Assembly: GCA_947365965.1 (NCBI GenBank)
Contig: CANAZG010000008.1
Location: forward strand, 1 to 57,074
DNA from: an uncultured Clostridia bacterium
GTDB taxonomy: Bacteria; Bacillota; Clostridia; Oscillospirales; Oscillospiraceae
DNA length: 57,074 nucleotides
Direction of reading: 5' to 3'
Shown here: piece after piece, positions 26,117 to 34,068 of the stretch
Layout of the letters: each line of letters begins with the position of its first letter
Numbering within the stretch: position 1 is the first letter of the stretch
The notes under the pieces: model-generated
What the model saw: the letters and a program-made list of their open reading frames with translations, nothing else
Told to the model about the DNA's origin: nothing
The model's database searches: none
Position numbers and translations under genes: made by a program

Positions 26117-27274
26117 CTACCTGGCCAGGGGCAGGGGGTGGCCCTGGACGGAGAGGTACAGCGCCTCCACCGATCTGCCGAAGGCCCCGGCGGAGAACCT
26201 CTCCGCAGACTCCCAGGCGTTTTGGGCCATCCGGCGGCGCAGATCCGGGTCGTCGCAGAACGCCGACAGACAGCGGGAGAAGTCCCCGGCGCTGGCGTAC
26301 TGCCAGCCGTTGACGCCGTCCTCCACCACGCCGTCCACGCACTCGTCCCGGCGGCACAGCACCGGGATCCCCGCCGCCAGGGCCTCGAAGTAGGTCAGGC
26401 CCTGGGTCTCGCTGGTGGAGGCGGTGACGAACAGGTCCCCCAGGCGGTAGTAGTCCAGTACGTCGCTGTGGGGCACCATGCCCGTGTAGATCACCTCCAG
26501 GCCAAGCTCCCGGGCGTGGTCCAGGGCGGCCTCCCGGTCCGGCCCGTCTCCCACCAGCAGCAGCACTGCGTCCTGCCGCCGGGCGGCGTGGATCTGGTCC
26601 ATAAGCTGCGCCAGATTCTTCTCCTTGGCCATGCGGCCTAAGTAGAGCAGCACCGTCTTGTCCTCCGGGATGCCCCACTGGCGGCGCAGGGCCTCCAGCC
26701 GGCCCGGCTGGCTCTCCCGGCGGTAAAAGCTCAGATCCACCCCTGTGGGGATCACCTCGATGCGGCAGGCCACGCCGTAGTCCCGCAGAAGCCTCTCCAC
26801 CTTCCGGCTGGGGGCCACGATGCAGGCCGCCCGGCTGCAAATCCACCGGGAGAAGGCGGAGACCACGTATTTGCCCACCCGCACGCTGGGGGAGAAGTAG
26901 TGGGTGTAGTCCTCATACACCGTGTGGTAGGTGTGTACAATGGGCACCCCCAGGCGGCTGGAGATGGCGTAGGCCACCCGGAAGGAGCTGAACTCGCACT
27001 GGGAGTGGATCACGTCCGGACGCCACGCCAGCAGCTCCTGAAGAAGGCTTCGGTTCCGGTTAACCCGCAGGCGGGCCCCGGGGTAGATCCGGTTGGCGCT
27101 GACAGAGCCCATATAGTAAACGCCGTCCGTCTTATACGTATGCAGACTGTTGGACAGGGTGACCACCCGCACCTCGTGTCCCTGCTCCTCCAACTCCCGC
27201 TGCAGGAGCAGCACAGACGTCACCACGCCGTTGATGACAGGCGCGTACCAATCCGTTGTAATCAGTATTTTCAT
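26117..27274 (-). CDS. Family 4 glycosyltransferase
   Basis: A 385-residue GT-B enzyme. ATG 27274 (MKILITTDWYAPVINGVVTS) follows AAAGGGAG. The N-terminal acceptor half has HSQCEFSSFRVAYAIS and HTYHTVYEDYTHYF. The donor half has VIPTGVDLSFY, LLYLGRMAKEKNLAQL, LLLVGDGPDR and the GT4 signature STSETQGLTYFEALAAGIPV. The opening and the TYHTVYEDYTHY region resemble diacylglycerol glucosyltransferases that make membrane glycolipids. The acceptor is inferred only. The gene is read toward metK from its own promoter. Confidence 0.87.
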   Translation of the reverse strand: MKILITTDWYAPVINGVVTSVLLLQRELEEQGHEVRVVTLSNSLHTYKTDGVYYMGSVSANRIYPGARLRVNRNRSLLQELLAWRPDVIHSQCEFSSFRVAYAISSRLGVPIVHTYHTVYEDYTHYFSPSVRVGKYVVSAFSRWICSRAACIVAPSRKVERLLRDYGVACRIEVIPTGVDLSFYRRESQPGRLEALRRQWGIPEDKTVLLYLGRMAKEKNLAQLMDQIHAARRQDAVLLLVGDGPDREAALDHARELGLEVIYTGMVPHSDVLDYYRLGDLFVTASTSETQGLTYFEALAAGIPVLCRRDECVDGVVEDGVNGWQYASAGDFSRCLSAFCDDPDLRRRMAQNAWESAERFSAGAFGRSVEALYLSVQGHPLPLAR

Positions 27275-27329
27275 AGCGCTCCCTTTCGAAAAAGCCGCCT
27301 GTTTCGCTGTCCAGGCCGAATGTACCCTG

Positions 27330-27358
27330 ATTATAGCAAATCCCCCCGGGTAAAACAA
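27330..27358 (-). promoter_or_regulatory. Promoter of the glycosyltransferase gene
   Basis: On the minus strand TTGTTT and TATAAT are separated by 17 bases. It lies 56 bases upstream of the ATG. Confidence 0.6.
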
Positions 27359-27460
27359 GCGTATTTTCCTGGATAAATGGCGGCTTAAACAAATCCTAAG
27401 ATTTTATCCCCGGACAGGGAGACGGTCCTCTGCGCAAAACGCCAAAAATACGCAGACAGG

Positions 27461-27489
27461 TTGACAGGGGGCCGTTTCCCCATTACAAT
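27461..27489 (+). promoter_or_regulatory. Promoter of the hybrid histidine kinase gene
   Basis: TTGACA (27461-27466), 17-base spacer, TACAAT (27484-27489). It lies 32 bases upstream of the kinase ATG, so the leader is very short. Confidence 0.7.
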
Positions 27490-27520
27490 AAGGAGGATAG
27501 CCGATAGGGGAGGAACAGAC

Positions 27521-30500
27521 ATGTACCACTGCCATACACGTTTTTATTACATCGGACGCCAGCTCCGCCTGCTGGAGCTCCTCCGGCAGGCGGAGCCCCT
27601 GGAGGGCTTCACCCACACATTCCAGGCCAGCGAGGAGCCCCAGGATGCCCTGACCGCCCGGGCGGACGTGATCCTGGCCGACATGGAGAGCCTGGACGGG
27701 GCGGCGGTGGACAGGCTGGCCCGGGAGAAGGGGCCGGAGGCGCAGCTGATCCTCCTGGCGGACAAGGAGGGGATGGCGGACCTGGACCTGTCCCCTGTGC
27801 ACGATGTGTGGACTCTGCCCCTGGAGGAGGCGGAGCTGCGCTTTCGCTTCCTGCGCTGGCAGGAGGACTGGAAGCGCAGCAAGGACCTCTGGCAGGCCAG
27901 CCACTTCCTGGAGGCCACCATCAACAGCGTCCCCAACCTGATCTGGTACAAGACCAAGGACGGGATCCACGAGAAGGTGAACGACAGCTTCTGCCGGACG
28001 GTGAACAAGACCAAGGTCCAGGTGGAGGGCCGGGGCCACGCCTACATATGGGACGTGGAGCAGGACGACCCCGCCTGCATCGAGTCGGAGCGGATCGTCA
28101 TGGAGAAGCGGGAGACCTGCGTGTCCGAGGAGAAGGTGAAGTCAGGGGAGGACATGCGGATGCTGACCACCTACAAGTCCCCCCTGTATGATCTGGACGG
28201 CTCCGTCATGGGCACCGTGGGCGTGGCCATCGATGTGACCCAGGAGCGGGCCTATGAGGAGGAGATCACCCGGAAGAACCATGAGCTGGAGGCCCTCTTC
28301 ACCACCATGGACTGCGGCATCATGTGCCACTCCCTGGACGGCGAGCATATCATCAGCGTCAACCGGGCCGCGCTGCGCATACTGGGCTACGCCTCCCAGG
28401 AGGAGATGCTGGCGGCCGGGTTCGACACCGTGGCCTCCACGGTGCTGGAGGAGGACAGGGACCGGCTGCGCGCCTGTATCCAGGCGCTGAAAAAAGTGGG
28501 CGACAGCGCCAGCATCGAGTACCGGGTGCGCCATCAGAGCGGCGATATTCTCCATGTGATGGGCAATATCAAGCTGATGGCGGAGCAGGGCGAGCTGTTT
28601 TACCAGCGCTTCCTCCTGGACATCACGGCGCAGAAGCTCCAGGAGCAGCAGAAGCGCATGGACGAGGAGCGCCGCCAGATGGAGCTGGTGCAGGCGCTGA
28701 GCGTGGACTACAATCTGGTGTGCTTCTTTGATCTGGACACCGGCGTCGGCAGCCCCCTGCGGATCCACAACTGCCGCTACGACGTGCTGGACAACATTTT
28801 CATAGACGCGCAGCTGAACATGGAGGAAAGCCTGGGCCGCTACATAGACCGCTGCGTCTATGAGGAGGACCGGGAGAGTCTGCGCCGGGCCATGTCCCGG
28901 CAGGTTCTGCTGGAGGAGCTGGCGAACAGCGACATCTCCTACCTCAACTACCGCACCGTGTGCGGCGAGAAGATCCGTTTCTTTCAGATGAAAGCGGTGC
29001 GGGCCGGGTCCTGGGAAAATTACCACGGCGTGGTGCTGGGCTTCCGGAACGTGGACGACGAGACCCGCAAGGAGATGGAGAAGAAGATGCTCCTGGAGGA
29101 CGCGCTGGCCCAGGCCAACCGGGCCAGCAAGGCCAAGAGCGTGTTCCTCTCCAACATGTCCCACGATATCCGCACCCCCATGAACGCCATCATCGGCTTC
29201 ACCGCCCTGGCCAGCACCCACCTGGAGCAGCGGGAACAGGTGGAGGGCTATCTGAAGAAGATCATGACCTCCAGCAACCACCTGCTCAGCCTCATCAACG
29301 ATGTGCTGGACATGAGCCGCATCGAGAGCGGCAAGATCGCCCTGGAGGAGAAGCCCGCCTCCCTGCCGGATATCCTCCACGGCCTGCGCAACATCGTCCA
29401 GGCGGACATCCACGCCAAGCAGATGGAGCTGTACATGGACGCCATGGACGTGGTGAACGAGGATATCTTCTGCGACCGCCTGCGCCTGAACCAGATTCTC
29501 CTCAACCTGCTGAGCAACGCCATCAAGTATACCCCTGCGGGCGGCGTGGTCAGCGTCCGGGTCCGGGAGAAGTCCGGAGCGCCGGCGGGACATGCCAGCT
29601 ACGAGTTCCGCATCAAGGACACGGGCATCGGCATGAGCGAGGAGTTTGTCTCCCACATCTTCGAGCCCTTTGAGCGGGAGCGCAACTCCACCACCAGCGG
29701 CATCCAGGGCACGGGCCTGGGCATGGCCATCACTAAAAACATCGTGGAGATGATGAACGGCACCATCGACGTCAAGAGCCGGCAGGGGGTGGGGACCGAG
29801 TTCGTCGTCAGCATCAGCTTCCGCCTGAGCACGGGGCAGAAGGAGTCCCCGCTGATCCCCGAGCTGCGCAACTGCCGGGCCCTGGTGGTGGACGATGATT
29901 TCAACACCTGCGACAGCGTCACCTCCATGCTCCAGCAGATCGGCCTGCGGGCGGAGTGGACCTTGTCCGGCAAGGAGGCCGTGCTGCGCACCCGTCAGGC
30001 GGTGAACCGGGGCGACAACTACAGCGTGTACGTCATCGACTGGCTGCTGCCGGACATGAACGGCATTGAGGTTGCCCGGCGCGTCCGCAAGGAGACCGGA
30101 GACCAGGTGCCGATCATCGTCCTCACCGCCTATGACTGGTCAGACATTGAGGAGGAGGCCCGGGACGCGGGCATCACCGCCTTTTGCAGCAAGCCCCTGT
30201 TCCTGTCCGAGCTGCGCACCTGTCTGCTCTCGGTGGTCAACCGGGAGGAGGCGGACGAGGAGGGGAGCGGGGAGCCGGTCCTGGCCAACACGGGGCGCAT
30301 TCTGCTGGTGGAGGACAACGAACTGAACCAGGAGATCGCCGTGGCCATCCTGGAGGAGGCCGGCCTGAGCGTGGACACGGCGGAGAACGGACAGGTGGCG
30401 GTGGACATCCTGCGCCGATCCGAGCCGGACTACTACCAGCTGGTGCTCATGGACGTGCAGATGCCGGTGATGAACGGTTACGAGGCCACAAGGCTCATCC

Positions 30501-30673
30501 GGCAGATGGATGAGCCCCGCATCGCGGGGATCCCCATCCTGGCCATGACGGCCAACGCCTTTGAAGAGGATAAGCAGGACGCTCTCCAGGCGGGCATGAA
30601 CGGACACATTGCCAAGCCCATCAATATCAAGAAGCTGCTGGAGCTGCTGAGCGAGCTGCTGAAGAAAAAATAG
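27521..30673 (+). CDS. Hybrid sensor histidine kinase with two receiver domains
   Basis: A 1050-residue soluble kinase. ATG 27521 ([20 protein letters not shown]) follows GGGGAGG. Residues 1-115 look like a degenerate receiver-type domain ([20 protein letters not shown]). PAS-like domains follow at about 130-245 and 260-385, and a third sensor-like region at 395-520. The dimerisation domain has [14 protein letters not shown] with His548. The ATPase has [30 protein letters not shown] and [13 protein letters not shown]. Receiver 1 (about 785-905) has its phospho-Asp at 840 in VIDWLLPD. Receiver 2 (about 925-1045) has Asp978 in [14 protein letters not shown]. No membrane segment or effector domain is present, so output must pass by phosphotransfer or protein contact. 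It stands alone on its own promoter. Confidence 0.92.
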   Translation: MYHCHTRFYYIGRQLRLLELLRQAEPLEGFTHTFQASEEPQDALTARADVILADMESLDGAAVDRLAREKGPEAQLILLADKEGMADLDLSPVHDVWTLPLEEAELRFRFLRWQEDWKRSKDLWQASHFLEATINSVPNLIWYKTKDGIHEKVNDSFCRTVNKTKVQVEGRGHAYIWDVEQDDPACIESERIVMEKRETCVSEEKVKSGEDMRMLTTYKSPLYDLDGSVMGTVGVAIDVTQERAYEEEITRKNHELEALFTTMDCGIMCHSLDGEHIISVNRAALRILGYASQEEMLAAGFDTVASTVLEEDRDRLRACIQALKKVGDSASIEYRVRHQSGDILHVMGNIKLMAEQGELFYQRFLLDITAQKLQEQQKRMDEERRQMELVQALSVDYNLVCFFDLDTGVGSPLRIHNCRYDVLDNIFIDAQLNMEESLGRYIDRCVYEEDRESLRRAMSRQVLLEELANSDISYLNYRTVCGEKIRFFQMKAVRAGSWENYHGVVLGFRNVDDETRKEMEKKMLLEDALAQANRASKAKSVFLSNMSHDIRTPMNAIIGFTALASTHLEQREQVEGYLKKIMTSSNHLLSLINDVLDMSRIESGKIALEEKPASLPDILHGLRNIVQADIHAKQMELYMDAMDVVNEDIFCDRLRLNQILLNLLSNAIKYTPAGGVVSVRVREKSGAPAGHASYEFRIKDTGIGMSEEFVSHIFEPFERERNSTTSGIQGTGLGMAITKNIVEMMNGTIDVKSRQGVGTEFVVSISFRLSTGQKESPLIPELRNCRALVVDDDFNTCDSVTSMLQQIGLRAEWTLSGKEAVLRTRQAVNRGDNYSVYVIDWLLPDMNGIEVARRVRKETGDQVPIIVLTAYDWSDIEEEARDAGITAFCSKPLFLSELRTCLLSVVNREEADEEGSGEPVLANTGRILLVEDNELNQEIAVAILEEAGLSVDTAENGQVAVDILRRSEPDYYQLVLMDVQMPVMNGYEATRLIRQMDEPRIAGIPILAMTANAFEEDKQDALQAGMNGHIAKPINIKKLLELLSELLKKK

Positions 30674-30744
30674 AGAGCGGATCGACGAGGGGCGAGGCCA
30701 TCAAGTAAGACGAAAGAAAGCTTTTGTCCCCTGATAAAGAAACA

Positions 30745-30783
30745 ATTGGCGCAAAATCCACGGGAAATGGATTTTGCGCCAAT
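30745..30783. repeat. Dispersed 16-bp-arm palindrome, copy 2
   Basis: The arms are identical to those at 12431-12469, with a 7-base loop CGGGAAA. Read in the matching orientation, the two loops differ at only two positions. It lies 71 bases past the kinase stop and is followed by TTTT, so it can serve as that gene's terminator. Confidence 0.8.
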
Positions 30784-30797
30784 TTTATTGAGATGAT

Positions 30798-30826
30798 TTG
30801 ACAGATGAAGGGGGATCGTGTAAAAT
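30798..30826 (+). promoter_or_regulatory. Promoter of the small hydrophobic peptide gene
   Basis: TTGACA (30798-30803), 17-base spacer, TAAAAT (30821-30826). A transcript from here would start near 30833 and carry a structured leader of about 118 bases before the peptide ATG. Confidence 0.7.
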
Positions 30827-30950
30827 AAGCCTGTCCCCACAAGCAAGCCCCTGGGATCGGGATTCACGCTTACATAAGCAGAGAATTCCGAGGGCGTTGC
30901 TGCGGCACGGGCGCGTTAGCTCACTCCCTTATGAAAGGGGGTGAAGGCAG

Positions 30951-31046
30951 ATGGACAAAGGCCGTCTCAAGCATCTCCTGCGGACCATCATTTCTTGGTT
31001 CCTGGTGCTGCTTCTGGCGCTGATCTTTGCGCCAAAAGCGTGTTAA
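30951..31046 (+). CDS. 31-residue hydrophobic peptide, putative type I toxin
   Basis: ATG 30951 follows AAAGGGGGTG. The peptide has a basic N-terminus (MDKGRLKHLLR), one membrane segment (TIISWFLVLLLALIF at about residues 12-26) and a short APKAC tail, the usual shape of Fst-, Ldr- or Ibs-like membrane toxins. The ribosome site is in a local hairpin (CTCCCTT at 30924-30930 with AAAGGGGG at 30934-30941) that could hide it from ribosomes. The stop codon lies inside the first arm of a strong hairpin shared with a convergent antisense transcript. The peptide is not one I recognise by name. The coding call rests on the promoter, the ribosome site and the composition. Confidence 0.6.
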   Translation: MDKGRLKHLLRTIISWFLVLLLALIFAPKAC

Positions 31047-31131
31047 CCGCCCGGCTAGCACCCGAGCGGTTAACGAAGTATTTCGCTTAACCCATTAGGA
31101 GCGAACTCGCCTCGCGGCAACGCCCCACTGT
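31033..31131 (-). ncRNA. Putative convergent antisense RNA (type I antitoxin)
   Basis: A minus-strand transcript from the promoter at 31138-31167 would start near 31131. It would end at the hairpin GTTAACCGC (31042-31050) and GCGGTTAAC (31066-31074), which is followed in this direction by CTTTT. It would be about 100 bases long and would overlap the last codons and 3' untranslated part of the peptide mRNA. A competing hairpin (GGTTAA at 31068 with TTAACC at 31087-31092) shares one arm. The convergent layout with a common terminator is like that of Fst/par loci. The RNA itself is predicted, not observed. Confidence 0.45.
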
Positions 31132-31137
31132 GGTTAT

Positions 31138-31167
31138 AGTATACCTTACATGGAGCTGAATTGTCAA
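31138..31167 (-). promoter_or_regulatory. Antisense promoter facing the peptide gene
   Basis: On the minus strand TTGACA (31167-31162), an 18-base spacer, then TATACT (31143-31138). It points at the small peptide gene, with no open reading frame of its own between it and the shared hairpin. Confidence 0.65.
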
Positions 31168-31189
31168 GAAGATTCTATCCATAGAAAAA

Positions 31190-31408
31190 TCAGTTTTTCA
31201 GCTTTGTATCCGATGGATCCAGAGATATGTCTGCTGACATATTCAGATAAACCGGCAACCCCAGGCTTATCAGATTTTTGTGGATTAAATATCGAACATA
31301 TCCTGGCACAGTTCTCCCGCTTTCAAGGGCAAGTCTTTGCAGCTGTTGGTAGGTTGCTGCTGGTACCGCTAATGAAATCTTCTTTCGCTTTATTCCTGAC
31401 ACACCCAT
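31190..31408 (-). CDS. Small ribbon-helix-helix-like protein
   Basis: A 72-residue protein. I use ATG 31408 (MGVSGIKRKKISLAVPAATY) because GAGGTGAT lies 6 bases upstream; a longer frame begins at 31432. The strand KKISLAVPAA, then helices QLQRLALESGRTVPGYVRYL, fit the MetJ/Arc RHH fold of small DNA-binding regulators and antitoxins. The C-terminal tail LNMSADISLDPSDTKLKN is unlike the core. It is divergent from an XRE gene across a palindromic operator. It lies immediately beside the putative type I toxin locus in the same low-GC islet. Confidence 0.6.
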   Translation of the reverse strand: MGVSGIKRKKISLAVPAATYQQLQRLALESGRTVPGYVRYLIHKNLISLGLPVYLNMSADISLDPSDTKLKN

Positions 31409-31443
31409 CCGTATCACCTCGTAATCCATCACAGTCTAATTCA

Positions 31444-31461
31444 GACTATTTGTAAATAGTC
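31444..31461. promoter_or_regulatory. Perfect palindrome between divergent RHH and XRE genes
   Basis: GACTATTT-GT-AAATAGTC has 8-bp perfect arms. It lies 36 bases from the RHH start and 40 from the XRE start, where it could control both promoters. Either product could be the binder. Confidence 0.6.
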
Positions 31462-31500
31462 CATTTTGGAATCTCTATTATATTTTTTGAGGTGACAAAA

Positions 31501-31722
31501 ATGGACTATGTTGATCGGTTAACCGCCCTGCGGGAAGATCGGGAAATTAAACAGGAAACCATCGCGGCGATTCTCGGCTGCAAGCAATCCGCTGTCTCAA
31601 AATATGAGCAGCGCAGAAGCAGGTACGATATCATCGATATTATCCGCCTCTGCGAGTTTTATCATGTTTCTGCAGATTACATCTTGGGACTGCCCAAGGG
31701 CTTGCCATATCCGGAAAGATAG
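31501..31722 (+). CDS. Small XRE-family regulator
   Basis: A 73-residue, single-domain helix-turn-helix protein (LTALREDREIKQETIAAILG, CKQSAVSKYEQRRSRYDIID, ADYILGLPKGLPYPER). ATG 31501 is preferred to GTG 31492, because GAGG overlapping the latter makes the ribosome site. Nearly the whole protein is the HTH, similar to Cro-like regulators of small mobile modules. It is divergent from the RHH gene with a perfect palindrome between them. GC content is lower than in the flanking chromosome. Confidence 0.8.
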   Translation: MDYVDRLTALREDREIKQETIAAILGCKQSAVSKYEQRRSRYDIIDIIRLCEFYHVSADYILGLPKGLPYPER

Positions 31723-31761
31723 AAGAATCTCCGCAATGAGCTATCTAAATGGAGGTGCACT

Positions 31762-32256
31762 ATGTTCTATTTACAACCCCTCTCCCCCGCCGACGGCCGG
31801 GAGATCTACGACATGCTTCAGCGCATCCCGCCGGAACACGGCTTTGAAAACTCCGCCTACACCATGGATTACAGCCAGTTTCCCGCCTGGCTGGTGAAGA
31901 AGGCGGACATGGCGCGGGGCGTCGGGCTGGAGGACTGGATGGTCCCCTCCTCCACCTTCTGGCTCATGGAGGACGGCGTGCCCGTAGGTCAGGGCAACAT
32001 CCGCCACCGGCTCACCGACGCCCTCCGGGAACGGGGCGGCCACATCGGCTACGCCGTGGCGGCGGACCAGCAGGGCCGGGGCTGCGGCAAGGCCCTGCTG
32101 CGCCTCCTGCTGGAGGAGGCCCGCCGCATGGGCATCACAGAGGAGCTTCTGGTGACGGTCCAACCGGACAACACCGCCTCCCGCCGGGTGGCGGAGGCCT
32201 GCGGCGGGGAGAAGCGCCGGGAGACGGCGGAGCGGGTGTACTACTGGTTCTCCTGA
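31762..32256 (+). CDS. GNAT family N-acetyltransferase
   Basis: A 164-residue acetyltransferase. ATG 31762 follows AATGGAGG. The acetyl-CoA loop is QQGRGCGKALLRLLLEEARR (the R/Q-x-x-G-x-G/A motif), preceded by the HIGYAVAADQ strand. It ends in TVQPDNTASRRVAEACGGEK, the usual motif B. The N-terminus (MFYLQPLSPADGREIYDMLQ) suggests a small-molecule or amino-acid acetylating group, but the acceptor is unknown. It lies 50 bp upstream of mnmE on the same strand and is probably co-transcribed. Confidence 0.85.
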   Translation: MFYLQPLSPADGREIYDMLQRIPPEHGFENSAYTMDYSQFPAWLVKKADMARGVGLEDWMVPSSTFWLMEDGVPVGQGNIRHRLTDALRERGGHIGYAVAADQQGRGCGKALLRLLLEEARRMGITEELLVTVQPDNTASRRVAEACGGEKRRETAERVYYWFS

Positions 32257-32306
32257 CCAGACGCCCCACATCAATGATTACCAACAACAAAAAGGAGCCC
32301 CCGCCT

Positions 32307-33671
32307 ATGGAAACTATCGCCGCAATCTCCACCGGCCACACCCTCTCCGCCGTGGGCATTCTCCGCGTCTCCGGGGATGACTGCTTCTCCGTCTGTGACC
32401 GGGTGTTCCGCCCCCTGAACGGACGGCCCTTCTCAGCGCAGATCCCCCGGGAGATGGTCCTGGGTTCCCTTCTGGACCGGGAGGGCCGGACCATTGACCA
32501 GGCCCTGGCGGTCCGCTTCCCCGGACCCCGCAGCTACACCGGCGAGGACTGCGCGGAGCTCCACTGCCACGGCTCCCCGGTGGTGCTGGACCAGGGGCTG
32601 CGCTCCCTCTTTGCCGCCGGAGCACGGCAGGCGGGCCGGGGGGAGTTCACCAAGCGGGCCTTTCTGAACGGCTGCATGGACCTGACCCAGGCGGAGGCGG
32701 TGATTGATCTCATCGAGGCGGAGACCGCCCAGGCCGCCCACAACGCGGTGGAGCAGCTGGGAGGCGCCCTCCGGGGGAGGGTGGAGCCTATCTATGAGCG
32801 GCTGCTGGACGTGGCCAGTCAGTTCTACGCCGTGGTGGACTACCCGGACGAGGACATCGAGGACCTGGACCGGGCGGACCTCATGTCCACCCTGGCGGAG
32901 GCGGAGGCTGCCCTGCGGGCCCTGCTGTCTACGGCGGACCGGGGCCAGATCCTCCGCCAGGGTGCGCCCACGGCTATCCTGGGCCGGCCCAATGTGGGTA
33001 AAAGCTCCCTGCTCAACGCCCTGCTGGGCTGCGAGCGGGCCATTGTCACCGACGTGGCCGGAACCACCCGGGATACGGTGGAGGAGAAGGCGGTGGTGGG
33101 CGGCGTCCTGCTGCGGCTGATTGACACCGCCGGCATACGGGACGCCCACGACGCGGTGGAGCGGCTGGGCGTGGAGCGGTCCCGGCAGGCGGCGGCAGGG
33201 GCCGCCCTGGCTCTGCTGGTGCTGGACGGGTCCCGGCCCTGGACGGAGGAGGACCGGGCCGCCCTGGAGGCCGCCCGGCAGGCGGACCGGATGGTGGCGC
33301 TGGTCAACAAGAGCGATCTGCCCCAGGCTCTGGACGCCAAAGCGCTGGAGGCGGAGCTGGGGCGGGTGATCCCGGTGTCCGCCAGGAGCGGCGCGGGACT
33401 GGAGGCGCTGGAGGCGGCGGTGGCGGAGCTGTTCCCGGCTGGGGAGGCGCCGGCGGGGCACATCCTCACCAACGCCCGGCAGGCGGCGGCGGCGGGCCGG
33501 GCGGCCCAGGCCCTGGCGGACGCCCGGCAGGCCCTGGCGGAGGGGCTCACGCCGGACGCGGCGCTCTCGGATACGGAGCGGGCCGTAAACGCCCTGGGGG
33601 AGCTCACCGGCCGCACCCTGCGGGAGGATCTGACGGCCCGGATTTTTGAGCGGTTCTGCGTGGGAAAATAG
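32307..33671 (+). CDS. mnmE: tRNA uridine-5-carboxymethylaminomethyl modification GTPase MnmE
   Basis: A 454-residue, full-length MnmE/TrmE. ATG 32307 (METIAAISTGHTLSAVGILR) is the family start, behind GGAG. With MnmG it modifies U34 of several tRNAs. The N-terminal folate-binding domain carries FPGPRSYTGEDCAELHCHGS and GEFTKRAFLNGCMDLTQAEA. The inserted G domain has GRPNVGKSSLLNALL (about residue 226), DVAGTTRDTVEE, DTAGIRDA and NKSDLPQ. The protein ends in the family-typical CVGK with its catalytic-region Cys. mnmG is not next door, so the usual Firmicute mnmE-mnmG pairing is broken here or lies outside the window. Confidence 0.97.
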   Translation: METIAAISTGHTLSAVGILRVSGDDCFSVCDRVFRPLNGRPFSAQIPREMVLGSLLDREGRTIDQALAVRFPGPRSYTGEDCAELHCHGSPVVLDQGLRSLFAAGARQAGRGEFTKRAFLNGCMDLTQAEAVIDLIEAETAQAAHNAVEQLGGALRGRVEPIYERLLDVASQFYAVVDYPDEDIEDLDRADLMSTLAEAEAALRALLSTADRGQILRQGAPTAILGRPNVGKSSLLNALLGCERAIVTDVAGTTRDTVEEKAVVGGVLLRLIDTAGIRDAHDAVERLGVERSRQAAAGAALALLVLDGSRPWTEEDRAALEAARQADRMVALVNKSDLPQALDAKALEAELGRVIPVSARSGAGLEALEAAVAELFPAGEAPAGHILTNARQAAAAGRAAQALADARQALAEGLTPDAALSDTERAVNALGELTGRTLREDLTARIFERFCVGK

Positions 33672-33678
33672 AAAAAGA

Positions 33679-33704
33679 GGGCGCGCCCCGGATGGGGCGC
33701 GCCC
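33679..33704. terminator. Terminator between mnmE and a convergent small gene
   Basis: GGGCGCGCCCC, loop GGAT, GGGGCGCGCCC. It lies 8 bases after the mnmE stop. On the other side the small minus-strand gene also ends here, so it can serve both. Confidence 0.75.
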
Positions 33705-33711
33705 TGCGCGG

Positions 33712-33969
33712 TTATTCGGTTTTGACCTGCTTCATGTAGTAGATGCTGTTCATGGTCTCCAGCACCACCCGGCCGATCTCCGGGTCCTTCTTCCACTCCT
33801 TCACCAGGCTGGTGCGGATGAAGCGGTCACAGGGGTCCCCCCGCTGATTGTAACGACAGTGGAAGAGGACGCATCCCTCCTCCATCTTGGCCTCGCCGAT
33901 GCAGCCCATGCCCTCCGCGCCGGCCTTGGTGACCCCCTCCTTGTCCGTGATGCGAGTGATCTGATACAC
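33712..33969 (-). CDS. Small conserved-looking protein of unknown function
   Basis: An 85-residue protein starting GTG 33969 (MYQITRITDKEGVTKAGAEG) behind GGGGGGTG. It has three cysteines (MGCIGEA, EGCVLFHC, DPCDRF are the sites, four in all) and a polar helix VKEWKKDPEIGRVVLETMNS near the C-terminus. It has no membrane segment and no motif I can name. It has its own perfect consensus promoter, so it is probably well expressed. It is monocistronic. Confidence 0.6.
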   Translation of the reverse strand: MYQITRITDKEGVTKAGAEGMGCIGEAKMEEGCVLFHCRYNQRGDPCDRFIRTSLVKEWKKDPEIGRVVLETMNSIYYMKQVKTE

Positions 33970-33992
33970 GGTGACACCCCCCTTCTTCCCCT

Positions 33993-34021
33993 ATTATAGA
34001 GGCAGGGGGATTTTTTGTCAA
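33993..34021 (-). promoter_or_regulatory. Consensus promoter of the 85-residue protein gene
   Basis: On the minus strand TTGACA (34021-34016), 17 bases, TATAAT (33998-33993). Both hexamers are perfect, and the start codon is 24 bases downstream. Confidence 0.85.
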
Positions 34022-34068
34022 TATTTCGGTTTTGCCCCGCCGGCCCCGGCTTCCGGGCGGAAGGGGGA

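Noticed and set aside
28142-29656. 504-codon minus-strand frame inside the hybrid kinase
   Set aside because: Antisense shadow of an intact kinase with all catalytic boxes on the + strand.
30840-31140. tRNA or tRNA-like gene in the structured region near the small peptide
   Set aside because: Inverted repeats are present but no acceptor stem, T-loop (TTCRA) or anticodon arm could be assembled on either strand.
31150-31455. 101-codon + strand frame across the RHH gene
   Set aside because: It has no ribosome site and no protein-like pattern; the opposite strand encodes the RHH-like protein with a good ribosome site.
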